Below, one piece after another: positions 1 through 8,530 of a stretch of 64,000 nucleotides of DNA. The DNA lies in assembly GCF_023517775.1 (NCBI RefSeq), contig NZ_CP082904.1, forward strand, positions 2,170,001-2,234,000, in the 5' to 3' direction. A program made the position numbers and the translations under genes. Under the pieces are notes generated by a model. The model made no database searches and was not told the origin of the DNA. It saw only the letters and a program-made list of their open reading frames with translations. The stretch comes from Mixta hanseatica. GTDB lineage: Bacteria; Pseudomonadota; Gammaproteobacteria; Enterobacterales; Enterobacteriaceae. Every line of letters begins with the position of its first letter. Position 1 is the stretch's first letter.

Positions 1-77
1 ATCAACTGCCCGTGTCCATCCGAGAAGGAGTCGCTTTTCTGGCGGAAATAGCGAAACTTGTCCACTAGCTTGCTCAT
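1..77 (-). CDS. narG: Respiratory nitrate reductase alpha subunit, N-terminal fragment
   Basis: Only the first 25 codons are in the window; the gene runs off the left edge. The translation begins MSKLVDKFRYFRQKSDSFSD and continues GHGQL, the characteristic N-terminus of NarG, the molybdenum-containing catalytic subunit of the membrane-bound nitrate reductase. An AGGAG ribosome-binding site sits about 6 bases before the ATG at 77. narK lies just upstream on the same strand with an 84-base gap, the usual narK-narGHJI order. Only this fragment is visible, so nothing can be said about intactness. Confidence 0.88.
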   Translation of the reverse strand, partial: MSKLVDKFRYFRQKSDSFSDGHGQL

Positions 78-161
78 TACCCACTCCTGGCAGAGAGTTT
101 CCCTGCGGTTACATGGCTCAAATTGCACAACCTGAAAAACAGGTCGAAGAAGATGCCGTGA

Positions 162-1544
162 TTAGCCTTGAGAAAAGCGGCGCCCGTAAACCAGCCAGGT
201 CACCAATATGCAGACAAGGTAGAAAACCAGAAAGACTTTCATCGCCCCGACCGGCGAGCCGGTCATCGCCAGCGACGTGCCGAAGGCTTTAGGAATAAAG
301 AAACCGCCGATCGCGCCGATGGCAGAGATAAAGCCCAGCGCCGCAGCGGTTTCGGTAACCGCGATATGCTGCGCCTGGGCTTCGCTGCCGCCTTCCGCCA
401 GCACCCGTTTGCGCGTCAAGGTGCGGAAGATGACCGCGATCATCTGGAAAGTAGAGCCGCTGCCCAGGCCTGCGGTCAGGAACAGTCCCATAAACACGGC
501 GTAAAAAGCGGTAAAACTGCCGGTGCCATAACCCGGCAGCGTGGAAAACAGCAGCAGCGTGAACAGCGCCATCAGAATAAAGTTCACCAGCGTTACGCGG
601 ATACCGCCAAGCTTATCGGAGATAATGCCGCCCGCCGATCGCGCCAGCGCGCCGAGAAACGGCCCGAAAAAGGCCAGCTTGAGAATATCGATGTTGGGAA
701 ACTGCGTTTTTGCCAGCATGCCGAAACCGGCGGAAAAACCGATAAAAGATCCGAACGTCGCCAGATAGAGCAGGCTCAGCAGCCACATATGACCGCGTTT
801 CAGTACCGTAAGCTGTTCGCGTAGCGAAGCCTGCGTGCCCGCCAGCGTATCCATGCAGAACCAGGCGGCCAGCACCGCAATCAGCAGCAGCGGCACCCAC
901 AGCCACGCGGCATTAGCCAGCCACAGACGGCTACCGTCCGGCTGCTCTACGCCGTGCACGCCAAGGAAAGTAAAAATCGGTAGCGAGATCACCACTGGCG
1001 TTAACAGCTGCATCACGCTGACGCCTAAATTACCCAGCCCGCCGTTAATTCCTAACGCGCTACCCTGACGCGCCCGGGGAAAGAAAAAACTGATATTTCC
1101 CATACTGGAGGCAAAGTTCGCGCCGGCAAAACCACACAGCAGTGAAATTACAATAAATACGCCGTACGGCGTCGCGGGGTTCTGAATGGCAAAGCCCAGC
1201 CAGACGCAAGGGATAATCAGAATGGCGGTGCTGATCACCGTCCATTGCCGTCCGCCAAACAGCGGCACCGCAAAGGAATAAGGCACGCGCAGAATCGCGC
1301 CGGAAAGTGAAGGCAGCGCAGTAAGCAGAAACAGCTGATCGGTGGTGAAATGAAAGCCGACCTTATTCAGGTTTACCGCCACGGCGCTGAATAACATCCA
1401 GACGCAGAAGGCTAACAGCAGAGCAAAAACAGAGGTCCATAAATTACGCTGCGCAATCTTTTTGCCGCTCTTTTCCCAGTAGCGTGGGTTTTCGGCATCC
1501 CAGCCGCGCAGCGCGGCATGCGTCGATTTCTCATGTGTAGCCAT
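162..1544 (-). CDS. narK: Nitrate/nitrite transporter of the NarK/NarU family (MFS)
   Basis: This 460-residue inner-membrane protein of the major facilitator superfamily exchanges nitrate and nitrite to feed the cytoplasmic face of nitrate reductase. Its N-terminus (GWDAENPRYWEKSGKKIAQR) is the conserved NarK/NarU leader. About twelve hydrophobic segments follow, along with the two glycine-rich nitrate-signature stretches (GFAGANFASSMGNISFFFP and a later GLGSGSTFQMIAVIF). I chose the ATG at 1544 over a GTG two codons upstream because GGGA lies 8 bases before it. It precedes narG on the same strand, so the pair probably forms an anaerobically induced unit. NarK and NarU are hard to separate by eye; the symbol rests on position. 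Confidence 0.9.
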   Translation of the reverse strand: MATHEKSTHAALRGWDAENPRYWEKSGKKIAQRNLWTSVFALLLAFCVWMLFSAVAVNLNKVGFHFTTDQLFLLTALPSLSGAILRVPYSFAVPLFGGRQWTVISTAILIIPCVWLGFAIQNPATPYGVFIVISLLCGFAGANFASSMGNISFFFPRARQGSALGINGGLGNLGVSVMQLLTPVVISLPIFTFLGVHGVEQPDGSRLWLANAAWLWVPLLLIAVLAAWFCMDTLAGTQASLREQLTVLKRGHMWLLSLLYLATFGSFIGFSAGFGMLAKTQFPNIDILKLAFFGPFLGALARSAGGIISDKLGGIRVTLVNFILMALFTLLLFSTLPGYGTGSFTAFYAVFMGLFLTAGLGSGSTFQMIAVIFRTLTRKRVLAEGGSEAQAQHIAVTETAAALGFISAIGAIGGFFIPKAFGTSLAMTGSPVGAMKVFLVFYLVCILVTWLVYGRRFSQG

Positions 1545-1942
1545 ATTCACGTTCCCAGCCTGGATTCAATGAAGACGGAATGAAGCAAAGCGACAAATTC
1601 CCGTAAGCGTAGTCGGGTTATTTAGAGTGATCAATAATCAATACGAAATTATGACGAAGGTAACAATTAGGCAGGGGAACAAAAATAGCTATTTAAATAC
1701 AATAATTTAAATTAAACCCAGCGGCTAGCTAAAAAGAGTTACCCCCCCTACTGTCGGTAGCAGGCCGGCGAAATCCTTCTGCGCCTGTTAGCCTCTCTGC
1801 TCTGAACAGAACACTGATAAATGGCATAATTTTGCCTATGGCAGAGAGGCTTTCACAGATCGGCCTGGTTTTACGTCAGGCGTGCGGCAGAGAAAATTAG
1901 CATGGCCCTGCCGCTGCTGTTTAATTGAACGCTATCACACTT
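1545..1942. other. Gap between narK and araJ, with a long inverted repeat
   Basis: I see no credible gene in these 398 bases. The part nearest narK is AT-rich and should hold its promoter. Further on there is an 11-base perfect inverted repeat, AGCCTCTCTGC (1790-1800) and GCAGAGAGGCT (1841-1851), around a 40-base loop with a smaller inner hairpin (GGCATAATTTTGCC). It could be a terminator-like structure for araJ, which ends at 1943, or part of a small RNA. Neither is shown by the sequence alone. Confidence 0.5.
1621..1634 (-). promoter_or_regulatory. Possible FNR site upstream of narK
   Basis: Read on the minus strand the bases are TTGATCACTCTAAA, which match 8 of 10 defined positions of the FNR consensus TTGAT-N4-ATCAA. 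It lies about 80 bases upstream of the narK start, and E. coli narK is FNR-activated. I did not find a convincing -10 at the expected distance, so this is a weak call. Confidence 0.3.
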
Positions 1943-3121
1943 TCAGCCCGCCGCGCCCGCTTCAGTACCTAATGCGGAACAGGATTGCAGACGGCTATAG
2001 CACAGTAGTGACAGCATGGCCGATAATGACAGCAGAGCGGCAGGCAGTGCGACGTAGTTCCAGGGAAAAAGCGCATTCAGCATCATGCCGCCGCAGAAAG
2101 CGCCCACCGCGCTGCCCAGATTAAAGGCGATTTGCCCGCCCGCCGCGCCCAGCATCTCGCCGCCTTTGGCATTTTGCAGCAGGAGGATCTGCAGCGGCGC
2201 GGAGAGCGCAAACAGCCCGGCACAGATGATAAACGCGAGGCTCAGCGAGGCGCCTTTATGCCAGGCAAGCACCAGGATCAGCGCTAACGCGACGGCAATC
2301 GTGAGGTTGGTCATAACGGCAATACGCAGCGGTGAAAAGCGGCTGGATAATTTCCCGCTGACCATATTTCCCAGCACCATCCCCAGCCCGGCCAGCATCA
2401 TAATCAGCGGCATACTGGTTTCCGGAAAACCTGAAACAGCGATCATCACCGGTTTGATATAGCTGAACCAGGCAAATACTCCAGCATTGCTGCACAGGGT
2501 CGCCAGAAAAATCAGCCATGGCGCGGCTGATTTGAGGAAATGGAACTGTTCACTGAGTTTGGTCGGCGCATTATCAGAAATATCAGGGATCCAGAAAATA
2601 ATCGAAACCAGTACCGCGATATCAAACAGGGAAATGAGTAAAAAAGGGGCGCGCCAGCTGAATTCGTGGCTCAAAAAAGTACCCAGCGGGATACCAATCA
2701 GGTTCGCCAGCGTCATTCCGGAGACCATACCCGCTACCGCGCCGGTCACTTTTCCAGGGCTAATCACTTTTGTCAGGATAATCGCGCCGATGCCGAAAAA
2801 CGCGCCGTGCGGAAAGCCGGAAACCAGTCGGCCAATAACCAGCATGATATACGAAGAGGAGAAAGTGAAAATGGCGTTGCCAATAACGCACAGCGCCGCC
2901 AAAAAGAGCAGAATGGATCGCAGCGAGAACTTATTAGAAAAAAGCGCCATCATCGGCGCGCCGATAACCACACCGAGCGCATAATAAGAGATCATATAAC
3001 CTGCCGCCGCAACCGGGATTTTTCTGTCGTGCGCCAGCTCGGTCAGGATCCCCATAATGCCAAACTCGGCCATGCCCAGCCCAAATGTTCCCAGCGCCAG
3101 GGAAATAATCACTTTGTTCAT
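1943..3121 (-). CDS. araJ: AraJ-type MFS transporter
   Basis: This 392-residue major facilitator of the DHA1 efflux group follows E. coli AraJ along its whole length. Shared stretches include LALGTFGLGMAEFGIMG at the N-terminus, RLVSGFPHGAFFG with the motif typical of this group, VAGMVSGMTLANLIGIPLGT and ILLLQNAKGGEMLGAAGGQ. Twelve membrane segments are visible. AraJ is arabinose-inducible in E. coli, but its real substrate is unsettled and it is not needed for arabinose use. No ara genes are nearby and I found no AraC site in the 170 bases upstream, so regulation here may differ. Confidence 0.88.
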   Translation of the reverse strand: MNKVIISLALGTFGLGMAEFGIMGILTELAHDRKIPVAAAGYMISYYALGVVIGAPMMALFSNKFSLRSILLFLAALCVIGNAIFTFSSSYIMLVIGRLVSGFPHGAFFGIGAIILTKVISPGKVTGAVAGMVSGMTLANLIGIPLGTFLSHEFSWRAPFLLISLFDIAVLVSIIFWIPDISDNAPTKLSEQFHFLKSAAPWLIFLATLCSNAGVFAWFSYIKPVMIAVSGFPETSMPLIMMLAGLGMVLGNMVSGKLSSRFSPLRIAVMTNLTIAVALALILVLAWHKGASLSLAFIICAGLFALSAPLQILLLQNAKGGEMLGAAGGQIAFNLGSAVGAFCGGMMLNALFPWNYVALPAALLSLSAMLSLLCYSRLQSCSALGTEAGAAG

Positions 3122-3291
3122 ACCGCTAACCCTTTATCCATTTTCCTTATAGTGGCATGGGAGGGTTAAGCCGCGCATTCACGATTCTGGTGATGTTATT
3201 AATAAACTTGCTAATCGCTGACGCTCGCCAACATGAGGAGATAGCGGCCCTGCGCCCGCGCCGTCTAAACCGTGCGCTGAAGGGAATAAAA

Positions 3292-3513
3292 TCAGTGTTG
3301 CATTTGCGCCAGCTCTTCTGCTGATAGGCCGGTCATTTTAATGATGGTTTGATGATCGATACCGTTTTGCAGCATGTTGCGCGCGATTTTGATTGTGGCT
3401 TCGCGTACGCCTTCGGAACGCCCTGCCTGACGGCCAAGCTGAATCCCTTTTTCGATGCCCTGCTCGATCCCTTTCTCGATCCCTTTCTGTTCAAGCTGCT
3501 GTGCGATGGTCAT
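3292..3513 (-). CDS. Possible in-frame internal product of the Rpn gene (RpnS-like antitoxin)
   Basis: Inside the Rpn gene an ATG at 3511-3513 is preceded by a strong GAGGA (3521-3525) with 7 bases of spacing. Starting there gives a 73-residue C-terminal fragment beginning MTIAQQLEQKGIEKGIEQGI. As I recall, some E. coli Rpn genes make a short C-terminal protein from an internal start that neutralises the full-length nuclease. The position, size and signal here fit that arrangement, but translation is inferred. Confidence 0.45.
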   Translation of the reverse strand: MTIAQQLEQKGIEKGIEQGIEKGIQLGRQAGRSEGVREATIKIARNMLQNGIDHQTIIKMTGLSAEELAQMQH

Positions 3514-4269
3514 CAGATCGTCCTCGTGTTGTGGCACCCGCTGTGCCAGTTGGCGAACAAAGGCCTCTGCGTTTGATGTTTCGCCGGTCTGTAGCAGGTA
3601 GTTTATCAATGAAACCAGTTGCTGTCCTGTCATGTGCTCTGTCATCAGCAGCGTCGCCAACCTGTCCAGCAGATCAGCCAGGTCACGCTGATGAATATGT
3701 TTCTGCAATAGGGTAAGCGCGGCCATGCGGCGGTGTTTCATAATATCGTCATCAGAAATAACCGTCACATCAACCAAAGGAAATGCATTGCTATAGAGCT
3801 TTTCGGCCATTACGGGATCGGTAAACTCATCCAGCCATCTAACTGAATAGGGATAGGGGCTTTGCCTGCCGGTATAGAACAATATCGGAATTACCAACGG
3901 GAGTTCTTTATGTCCAGCATCAAGATGGCGCTGCATCGCCGCTACCGCGTAGCGGATAAGACGGAAGGCCATATGCTTATCCGGCGTGGATTGATGTTCA
4001 ATTAATACATAAACGTATGCATCGCCGGAAACGGCTTGCAGACTGTAAAGCACATCGCTGAAGTATGGACGCAGACGCTCTTCGACAAAACTGCCTGATT
4101 CCAGCTTTAGCGTGCTGAGATCGCAGTGCGCCTGTAAGTCTGCTGGCAAATGCAGTTGTATAAAATCCCGGGCACTCTCGGGATGAGTTAAAAACTGCTT
4201 AAAAACCAGGTCATGTGGCGTTGGCGTAATCCTTTTGCTGTTCTTTGCTTGCGCATTTCTTTCAAACAT
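3292..4269 (-). CDS. Rpn family recombination-promoting nuclease / transposase_31
   Basis: This 325-residue protein belongs to the Rpn (YhgA-like, PF04754) family, PD-(D/E)xK DNases once called putative transposases. Visible features are the N-terminal HDLVFKQFL motif, the nuclease core SDVLY...YVLIEHQS (acidic residues and EHQ about 20 residues apart), and a helical tail with GIEKGIEQGIEKGIQ-type repeats ending in LQNGIDHQTIIKMTGLSAEEL. I prefer the ATG at 4269 (MFERNAQ) over the one at 4281 because GGAG precedes it at good spacing, while the upstream ATG has no Shine-Dalgarno. Rpn proteins from E. coli promote RecA-independent recombination, and some act in phage defence. The gene is a single unit with no mobile-element ends. 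Confidence 0.85.
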   Translation of the reverse strand: MFERNAQAKNSKRITPTPHDLVFKQFLTHPESARDFIQLHLPADLQAHCDLSTLKLESGSFVEERLRPYFSDVLYSLQAVSGDAYVYVLIEHQSTPDKHMAFRLIRYAVAAMQRHLDAGHKELPLVIPILFYTGRQSPYPYSVRWLDEFTDPVMAEKLYSNAFPLVDVTVISDDDIMKHRRMAALTLLQKHIHQRDLADLLDRLATLLMTEHMTGQQLVSLINYLLQTGETSNAEAFVRQLAQRVPQHEDDLMTIAQQLEQKGIEKGIEQGIEKGIQLGRQAGRSEGVREATIKIARNMLQNGIDHQTIIKMTGLSAEELAQMQH

Positions 4270-4507
4270 CCCCTGCTCCATTGGGCTGATGGTTTACCCG
4301 GCTGATTATACCTGGATAGCGGCCTGGATAGCGGCTGTTTCTCCTGGTTTGCGGTATCGCTCGCAATCAGGCTTAACCGCGCTGATGGACAATTAAATCC
4401 GACCATTTGTTAAGATGACCACTTCGGTTTAGCCAGCCGCGACGGCTTTCCGCTATGCTTGCCCACAAGAAAACAACGCGGCTCCGCCGCTTTTTATAAG
4501 GTGAACG

Positions 4508-5089
4508 ATGTCATACTTTCAGCCCGTCGCGCTCAATCACGCCAGCCGTCTGCTTAACCACGGCCCTACCGTTCTGATCACCAGTTTCGATGCCGCCTCC
4601 GACAAACGTAATGTTATGGCCGCCGCCTGGTCAACGCCGGTTGAGTTTGTTCCGGCGCGCATTGCTATTGTGGTGGATAAAGGCGCCTGGTCGCGTGAAA
4701 TCATTGAACGAAATCAGGCGTTCGCCATCTGTGTGCCTACCGCGGCCATTGCCGATTTAACCTGGGCGGTCGGCAGCGTTTCCGGGCGTGATGAGGATAA
4801 GTTTGCGCGCTATGGTATTGAGGCGCTAGGCGGGCCGGAGCTGGGCCTGCCGGTGATTGAACAGGGCTGCGCCGCCTGGCTGGAGTGTCGTCTGCTGCCG
4901 GAAACCGAGGCGCAGCAGCAATACGATACGCTGTTTGGCGAGGTGGTTGCCGCCGCCGCCGATACGCGTATTTTCAATCAGGGTCGCTGGCAGTTCTCTG
5001 CCGAACACCCTGAGCACCATACGCTGCATCATCTGGGCGCGGGCAGCTTTGTCACCAGCGGGCCGCTGGTGCAGGCAAAGCCGCTTTGA
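4508..5089 (+). CDS. Flavin reductase-like domain protein
   Basis: This 193-residue protein has the split-barrel FMN-binding fold of the flavin reductase / DIM6-NTAB family. The N-terminal half carries the expected pattern GPTVLITSFDAASDKRNVMAAAWSTPVEFVPARIAIVVDKG and then TWSREIIERNQ-like and GSVSGRDEDKF segments. Such proteins bind FMN or reduce free flavin with NAD(P)H, often for a partner oxygenase, but no oxygenase is nearby and the substrate cannot be named. It starts 7 bases after AAGG at 4499 and stands alone, closed by the terminator at 5107. There is no signal peptide, so it is cytoplasmic. Confidence 0.78.
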   Translation: MSYFQPVALNHASRLLNHGPTVLITSFDAASDKRNVMAAAWSTPVEFVPARIAIVVDKGAWSREIIERNQAFAICVPTAAIADLTWAVGSVSGRDEDKFARYGIEALGGPELGLPVIEQGCAAWLECRLLPETEAQQQYDTLFGEVVAAAADTRIFNQGRWQFSAEHPEHHTLHHLGAGSFVTSGPLVQAKPL

Positions 5090-5106
5090 ACCTCAGATAC
5101 AGCGAT

Positions 5107-5136
5107 AAAAAAAGCGCCCTTACGGGCGCTTTTTTC
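5107..5136. terminator. Bidirectional rho-independent terminator
   Basis: An A-run, the stem GCGCCC (5114-5119), loop TTAC, GGGCGC (5124-5129) and a T-run form a terminator that works on both strands. It serves the flavin-reductase gene and the convergent PQQ dehydrogenase gene. Confidence 0.9.
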
Positions 5137-5149
5137 TTTACTGCGCGGG

Positions 5150-7495
5150 TTATTTCAAACGGAACGCCACTACGCTGTCGCCTTGTTTGGTGCCCAGCGA
5201 GCCGTGGCCGCCTGCGGCGATGACTACATACTGCTTGCCATCGTTGCCCTGCCAGGTCGACGGCGTCGCCTGTGCGCCAGCGCTCAGCTCGGTCTGCCAC
5301 AGCAGCTTGCCGGTATTGATATCATAAGCGCGGAAGAAGTTATCCGCCGTCGCGCCGTGGAATACCACGTCACCCGCCGTCACCAGCGGACCGCCGTGCG
5401 CCACCATTCCCATCGGGAAACCGATGGGGAAGCGGCCCGGCAGGAAGCTGGTGCTCAGGTTTTTCGTGGTGCCTACGCGGCGCAGCCATTCTGTCTTACC
5501 GGTTTTCAGATCCACACCCACCATGCGTCCCCACGGCGGCGCGATGCAGGGGATCCCCAGGTTAGAGGCCAACTGCTGGATATGAATGGCGTAGTCGCCG
5601 TGGAAGTTTTCATTCCAGTAAGGCTGGCCATCCTGGGTGAACATGCGTTTAGTGGCCGTCTCCGGCGTACGCTTGATCAGCGTATATTTATAGGCCAGAC
5701 GCACCGGCGAGGCGACCAGAATCTGACGCTCGGGATCCACCGCCACAGAACCCCAGTTAAACACGCCGATGTTGCCCGGGAACACAATCGATCCCTGCTC
5801 GGTAGATGGCGTCCAGGGATTACCGTCATAGCGCAGCGATTTAAAATCAATACGGCAGGCCATTTGGTCGAACGGCGTAATGCCCCACATCGATTTTTCA
5901 CTCAGCGGTTCCGGCAGGAAGTTCAGGCTGGAGACCGGCTGGGTCGCAGCAAATTTTTCGCCAGGCACGCCATCGGTAGAGACCGGAACCTGCTTGATCG
6001 GATAAACCGGTTGACCGGTCAGGCGGTTAAGCACAAACAGGTTGCCGGTTTTGGTCGGCAGGATCACCACCGGCTGTTTACTGCCCTGATAATTGATATC
6101 AAGCAGTGACGGCTGCGAGGGATTATCGCGATCCCACAGATCGTGGTTAGAACTCTGGAAACGCCATTTAAAGGCGCCGGTCCGCAGATCCAGGGCGACC
6201 AGCGCATCACGGAACTTCTCGGTATTGCTGTTGGCATCACGCTCGATACCCAGCTCATCCGGTGAGGCGTTGCCAAACGGCACATAGACCAGACCGTTGT
6301 GCAGGTCGGCGCTCAGCGTGCCCCAGGCCACCGGCGTATCGTACGGATAGTTCTGGTTAGCGGCGATCGGTTGAGTTTGCTCTGGATTAGCCGGATCGAA
6401 ATTCCATACCAGCCGGCCGCTTTGCGCGTCATAAGCACGAATCACGCCGGACGGGTTGCCCTTGTCGAAGCCGTTATCCATCACCGAGCCGCCAACGATA
6501 ACCAGATTGCCTGCCACCAGCGGCGCGGCAGTCTGCATCAGCGCATGCGGGCGGATGTCGCCCATATTCGCGCACAGATCGACAATGCCATCCTGCCCGA
6601 AATCGGCGCACCGTTTACCGGTATCCGCATCCAGCGCCACCAGTTTGGCATCGGTGGTAGCGTTAAAGATACGCTTGCGGCAGATTGCCGGCGCATTATC
6701 CTGCGGCTGCGCGGCGCTGGCTTCGTAGTAGCTCACGCCACGACAGGTCTGATGTTGCTGCAGATAAGATCGATCCTGCTGCGGCACATATTTCCATTTC
6801 AGCTTGCCGGTTTCCGGCACCAGCGCATGAATTTCATTATGCGGGGTACAGAAATAGAGGGTGTTGTTGGCCTTCAGCGGCGTCGCTTCAAAGGTATATT
6901 CACTGGCATCATCGCTTTTGCGCAGATCGCCGGTATGGTAAGTCCATGCGACCTCCAGATTATTCACGTTTTGCTTATTAATCTGGTTTAACGCCGAGAA
7001 GCGCAGGCCGTTGTTAGTGCCGCCGTAAGCGACCCAGTCACCGTGCGCTACATCCGTGCTGCCAGGCTGGCGGGCGTTGGTAATATTCCCTTCCTGCGGC
7101 AGCGGATCGTAGAACATCAGGCCAATCACCACCGCGATAATGATGATCAGCGTAGAGCCGAGGAGCGGATGAAATTTGCGTCCGGTTAGCGGGCGCACCA
7201 CCCACGGCATCGCCAGCCAGACGCCGATCAGGCCGAGGATATCGCCACGCGGGATCCACTGCCATTTATCGAAGCCAACTTCATAGATAATCCAGAACAG
7301 CGTAATCCACAGCAAAACGGCGCAGGCCGTTAAGGCGATTTTTTTATTCATCGCCAGCGTAATAGCGATAATCAGCAGGCCGACGGCCATCACGGCATAG
7401 AATGGGCTCCCCCCAAGCAGTAATAACCTGCCGCCCATATAGAGCATAGCGACGCCGATCAGGGCGATCGCTATCCCGGTAATTTTGTTAAGCAT
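5150..7495 (-). CDS. gcd: Membrane-bound PQQ-dependent dehydrogenase, glucose/quinate/shikimate family
   Basis: This 781-residue inner-membrane quinoprotein would oxidise a sugar or cyclitol in the periplasm and pass electrons to ubiquinone. About five hydrophobic segments occupy residues 1-130, followed by an eight-bladed propeller with W-docking repeats (for example ALDLRTGAFKWRF, DLKTGKTEWLRR and DINTGKLLWQT). By alignment to remembered E. coli Gcd, the active-site residues are kept: His248 (E. coli 262), Asp455 in NHDLWDRD (E. coli 466) and Lys482 in TKTGNLFVL (E. coli 493). I set the start at 7495 (MLNKITG), where GAGGG precedes the ATG, rather than 14 codons upstream. Identity to E. coli Gcd is moderate, so the substrate may not be glucose. 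No pqq biosynthesis genes are in the window. Confidence 0.85.
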   Translation of the reverse strand: MLNKITGIAIALIGVAMLYMGGRLLLLGGSPFYAVMAVGLLIIAITLAMNKKIALTACAVLLWITLFWIIYEVGFDKWQWIPRGDILGLIGVWLAMPWVVRPLTGRKFHPLLGSTLIIIIAVVIGLMFYDPLPQEGNITNARQPGSTDVAHGDWVAYGGTNNGLRFSALNQINKQNVNNLEVAWTYHTGDLRKSDDASEYTFEATPLKANNTLYFCTPHNEIHALVPETGKLKWKYVPQQDRSYLQQHQTCRGVSYYEASAAQPQDNAPAICRKRIFNATTDAKLVALDADTGKRCADFGQDGIVDLCANMGDIRPHALMQTAAPLVAGNLVIVGGSVMDNGFDKGNPSGVIRAYDAQSGRLVWNFDPANPEQTQPIAANQNYPYDTPVAWGTLSADLHNGLVYVPFGNASPDELGIERDANSNTEKFRDALVALDLRTGAFKWRFQSSNHDLWDRDNPSQPSLLDINYQGSKQPVVILPTKTGNLFVLNRLTGQPVYPIKQVPVSTDGVPGEKFAATQPVSSLNFLPEPLSEKSMWGITPFDQMACRIDFKSLRYDGNPWTPSTEQGSIVFPGNIGVFNWGSVAVDPERQILVASPVRLAYKYTLIKRTPETATKRMFTQDGQPYWNENFHGDYAIHIQQLASNLGIPCIAPPWGRMVGVDLKTGKTEWLRRVGTTKNLSTSFLPGRFPIGFPMGMVAHGGPLVTAGDVVFHGATADNFFRAYDINTGKLLWQTELSAGAQATPSTWQGNDGKQYVVIAAGGHGSLGTKQGDSVVAFRLK

Positions 7496-7870
7496 GTTTC
7501 CCTCGTAACAATTTACAAAAACTGAAATTAATTTCAAAAAACATTACATCAAATAAACACAATTTTAACTTCGATACATGAGCAATAAAATTAAACTAAA
7601 TCTTATCTGTTTAGATATTTTGATGAATTAATGGCTAAAACAGCGCGGCTGGCACCCTGCGCAGCCGCCAGCGCCGTATCAAAATTAATAAATTAGCGAA
7701 AATAATTAGACAGGTTGTAAAACATAGAAAAGAATTGCCGCGTAATGCTAAAAATGAGCATTCGCGAAGAGACGATCTACTGATACTGAAAGGTTTTTCG
7801 CCTGGATAATCTTCGCCCGGATCTCCAGAGATGCAGGCAATTAATCAATTGCCCTGTCCCTGCAACGGGG
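7496..7870. other. Gap between the PQQ dehydrogenase gene and hosA
   Basis: No gene is apparent in these 375 bases. The dehydrogenase-proximal half is very AT-rich and probably holds its promoter. At 7836-7853 there is a hairpin GGCAATT-AATC-AATTGCC just past the hosA stop, without a T-run, which may help end the hosA transcript. Confidence 0.5.
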
Positions 7871-8296
7871 CTACTTGTTGCTTTCTGCCAGCGCCATCTT
7901 GCCCAACAGTCGCACAAATTCATCCTGCTCGCGTTGTTCGAGCCGGTTAAGAAACGCCTGGTCAGCTTTACAGGCTAACGGAATCGCCTGTTGTAACTGC
8001 TGCTCGCCCTCTGGCGTAAGAAAAACAAAGCGGCGACGCTTATCCTCTGGCGCGTGCTCACGCCGTAAAATGCCGCGCTTTTCAAGTCGCGAGAGCATTT
8101 CTGCCAGCGTCGCTTTGGTGCTGACGGCAGCCTCAATCAGTTCCACCTGTTCAATGCCCGGTTTTTCCGCCACCGCCCGCAGTACTGAATATTGCGGTTT
8201 GGTCAGGTCCGGCAACAGCTGCTGCCAGTAAGCGGTATGCTCCTGAAACAGCTGACGCATTAAATGAAAAGCTTCTTTATTCAGCGTTAAAGGCAT
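7871..8296 (-). CDS. hosA: MarR family repressor HosA
   Basis: This 141-residue winged-helix protein closely follows E. coli HosA, with shared stretches such as LPDLTKPQY, KPGIEQVELIEAAVSTKATLAEML and the wing REHAPEDKRRRFVFLT. E. coli HosA represses the non-oxidative hydroxyarylic acid decarboxylase operon and is released by 4-hydroxybenzoate. The same operon lies divergently here, 234 bases away, with two matching palindromes between them. It starts 9 bases after a GGAAGAG Shine-Dalgarno. The regulator is intact although its target operon is damaged. Confidence 0.88.
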   Translation of the reverse strand: MPLTLNKEAFHLMRQLFQEHTAYWQQLLPDLTKPQYSVLRAVAEKPGIEQVELIEAAVSTKATLAEMLSRLEKRGILRREHAPEDKRRRFVFLTPEGEQQLQQAIPLACKADQAFLNRLEQREQDEFVRLLGKMALAESNK

Positions 8297-8432
8297 TGGC
8301 CGCTCTTCCCATAAATAATCAGAGCGCCATTATAGAGCCATCAGACCAAACGGAAAATGCCCGTGTGTTGCCCTGGCTTATCGCCTCGGGTTCTCTTCGC
8401 TTAAGGGATATTCCCTGTCCGTTTAAGAGAAC

Positions 8433-8446
8433 GTTCTTGTACGAAC
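8433..8446. promoter_or_regulatory. HosA-type operator, upstream copy
   Basis: GTTCTTGTACGAAC is a near-palindrome matching the downstream copy at 12 of 14 bases. It lies 98 bases from the decarboxylase B start, within the hosA/decarboxylase intergenic region, and likely covers the core promoter. Confidence 0.6.
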
Positions 8447-8502
8447 TTTTTTACCGGCTGCGCTTGCATTCACGCAAATTGCAGCCTAAGGTAAATCCAT
8501 TA

Positions 8503-8516
8503 GTTCGTATACGAAC
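8503..8516. promoter_or_regulatory. HosA-type operator, downstream copy
   Basis: GTTCGTATACGAAC is a perfect 14-base palindrome just ahead of the TGGAGG ribosome-binding site of the decarboxylase operon. It matches, as far as I recall, the palindrome reported for E. coli HosA. The centres of the two copies are 70 bases apart. Confidence 0.7.
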
Positions 8517-8530
8517 GATATGGAGGCGGA

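Noticed and set aside
3292..4281. Rpn gene as part of a transposon, given its 'transposase_31' label.
   Set aside because: No terminal inverted repeats, target duplications or other mobile genes flank it; family members act as chromosomal nucleases.
4311..4334. Two tandem copies of CCTGGATAGCGG upstream of the Rpn gene.
   Set aside because: Only two 12-base copies in a short gap; likely replication slippage with no sign of function.
6720..6750. Apparent loss of an active-site His in the PQQ dehydrogenase, as CRGVSYYE reads Tyr where E. coli has His.
   Set aside because: Counting along remembered E. coli Gcd, the functional His262 is the one before TCRG, and it is conserved here as His248. 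The Tyr position is a different residue.
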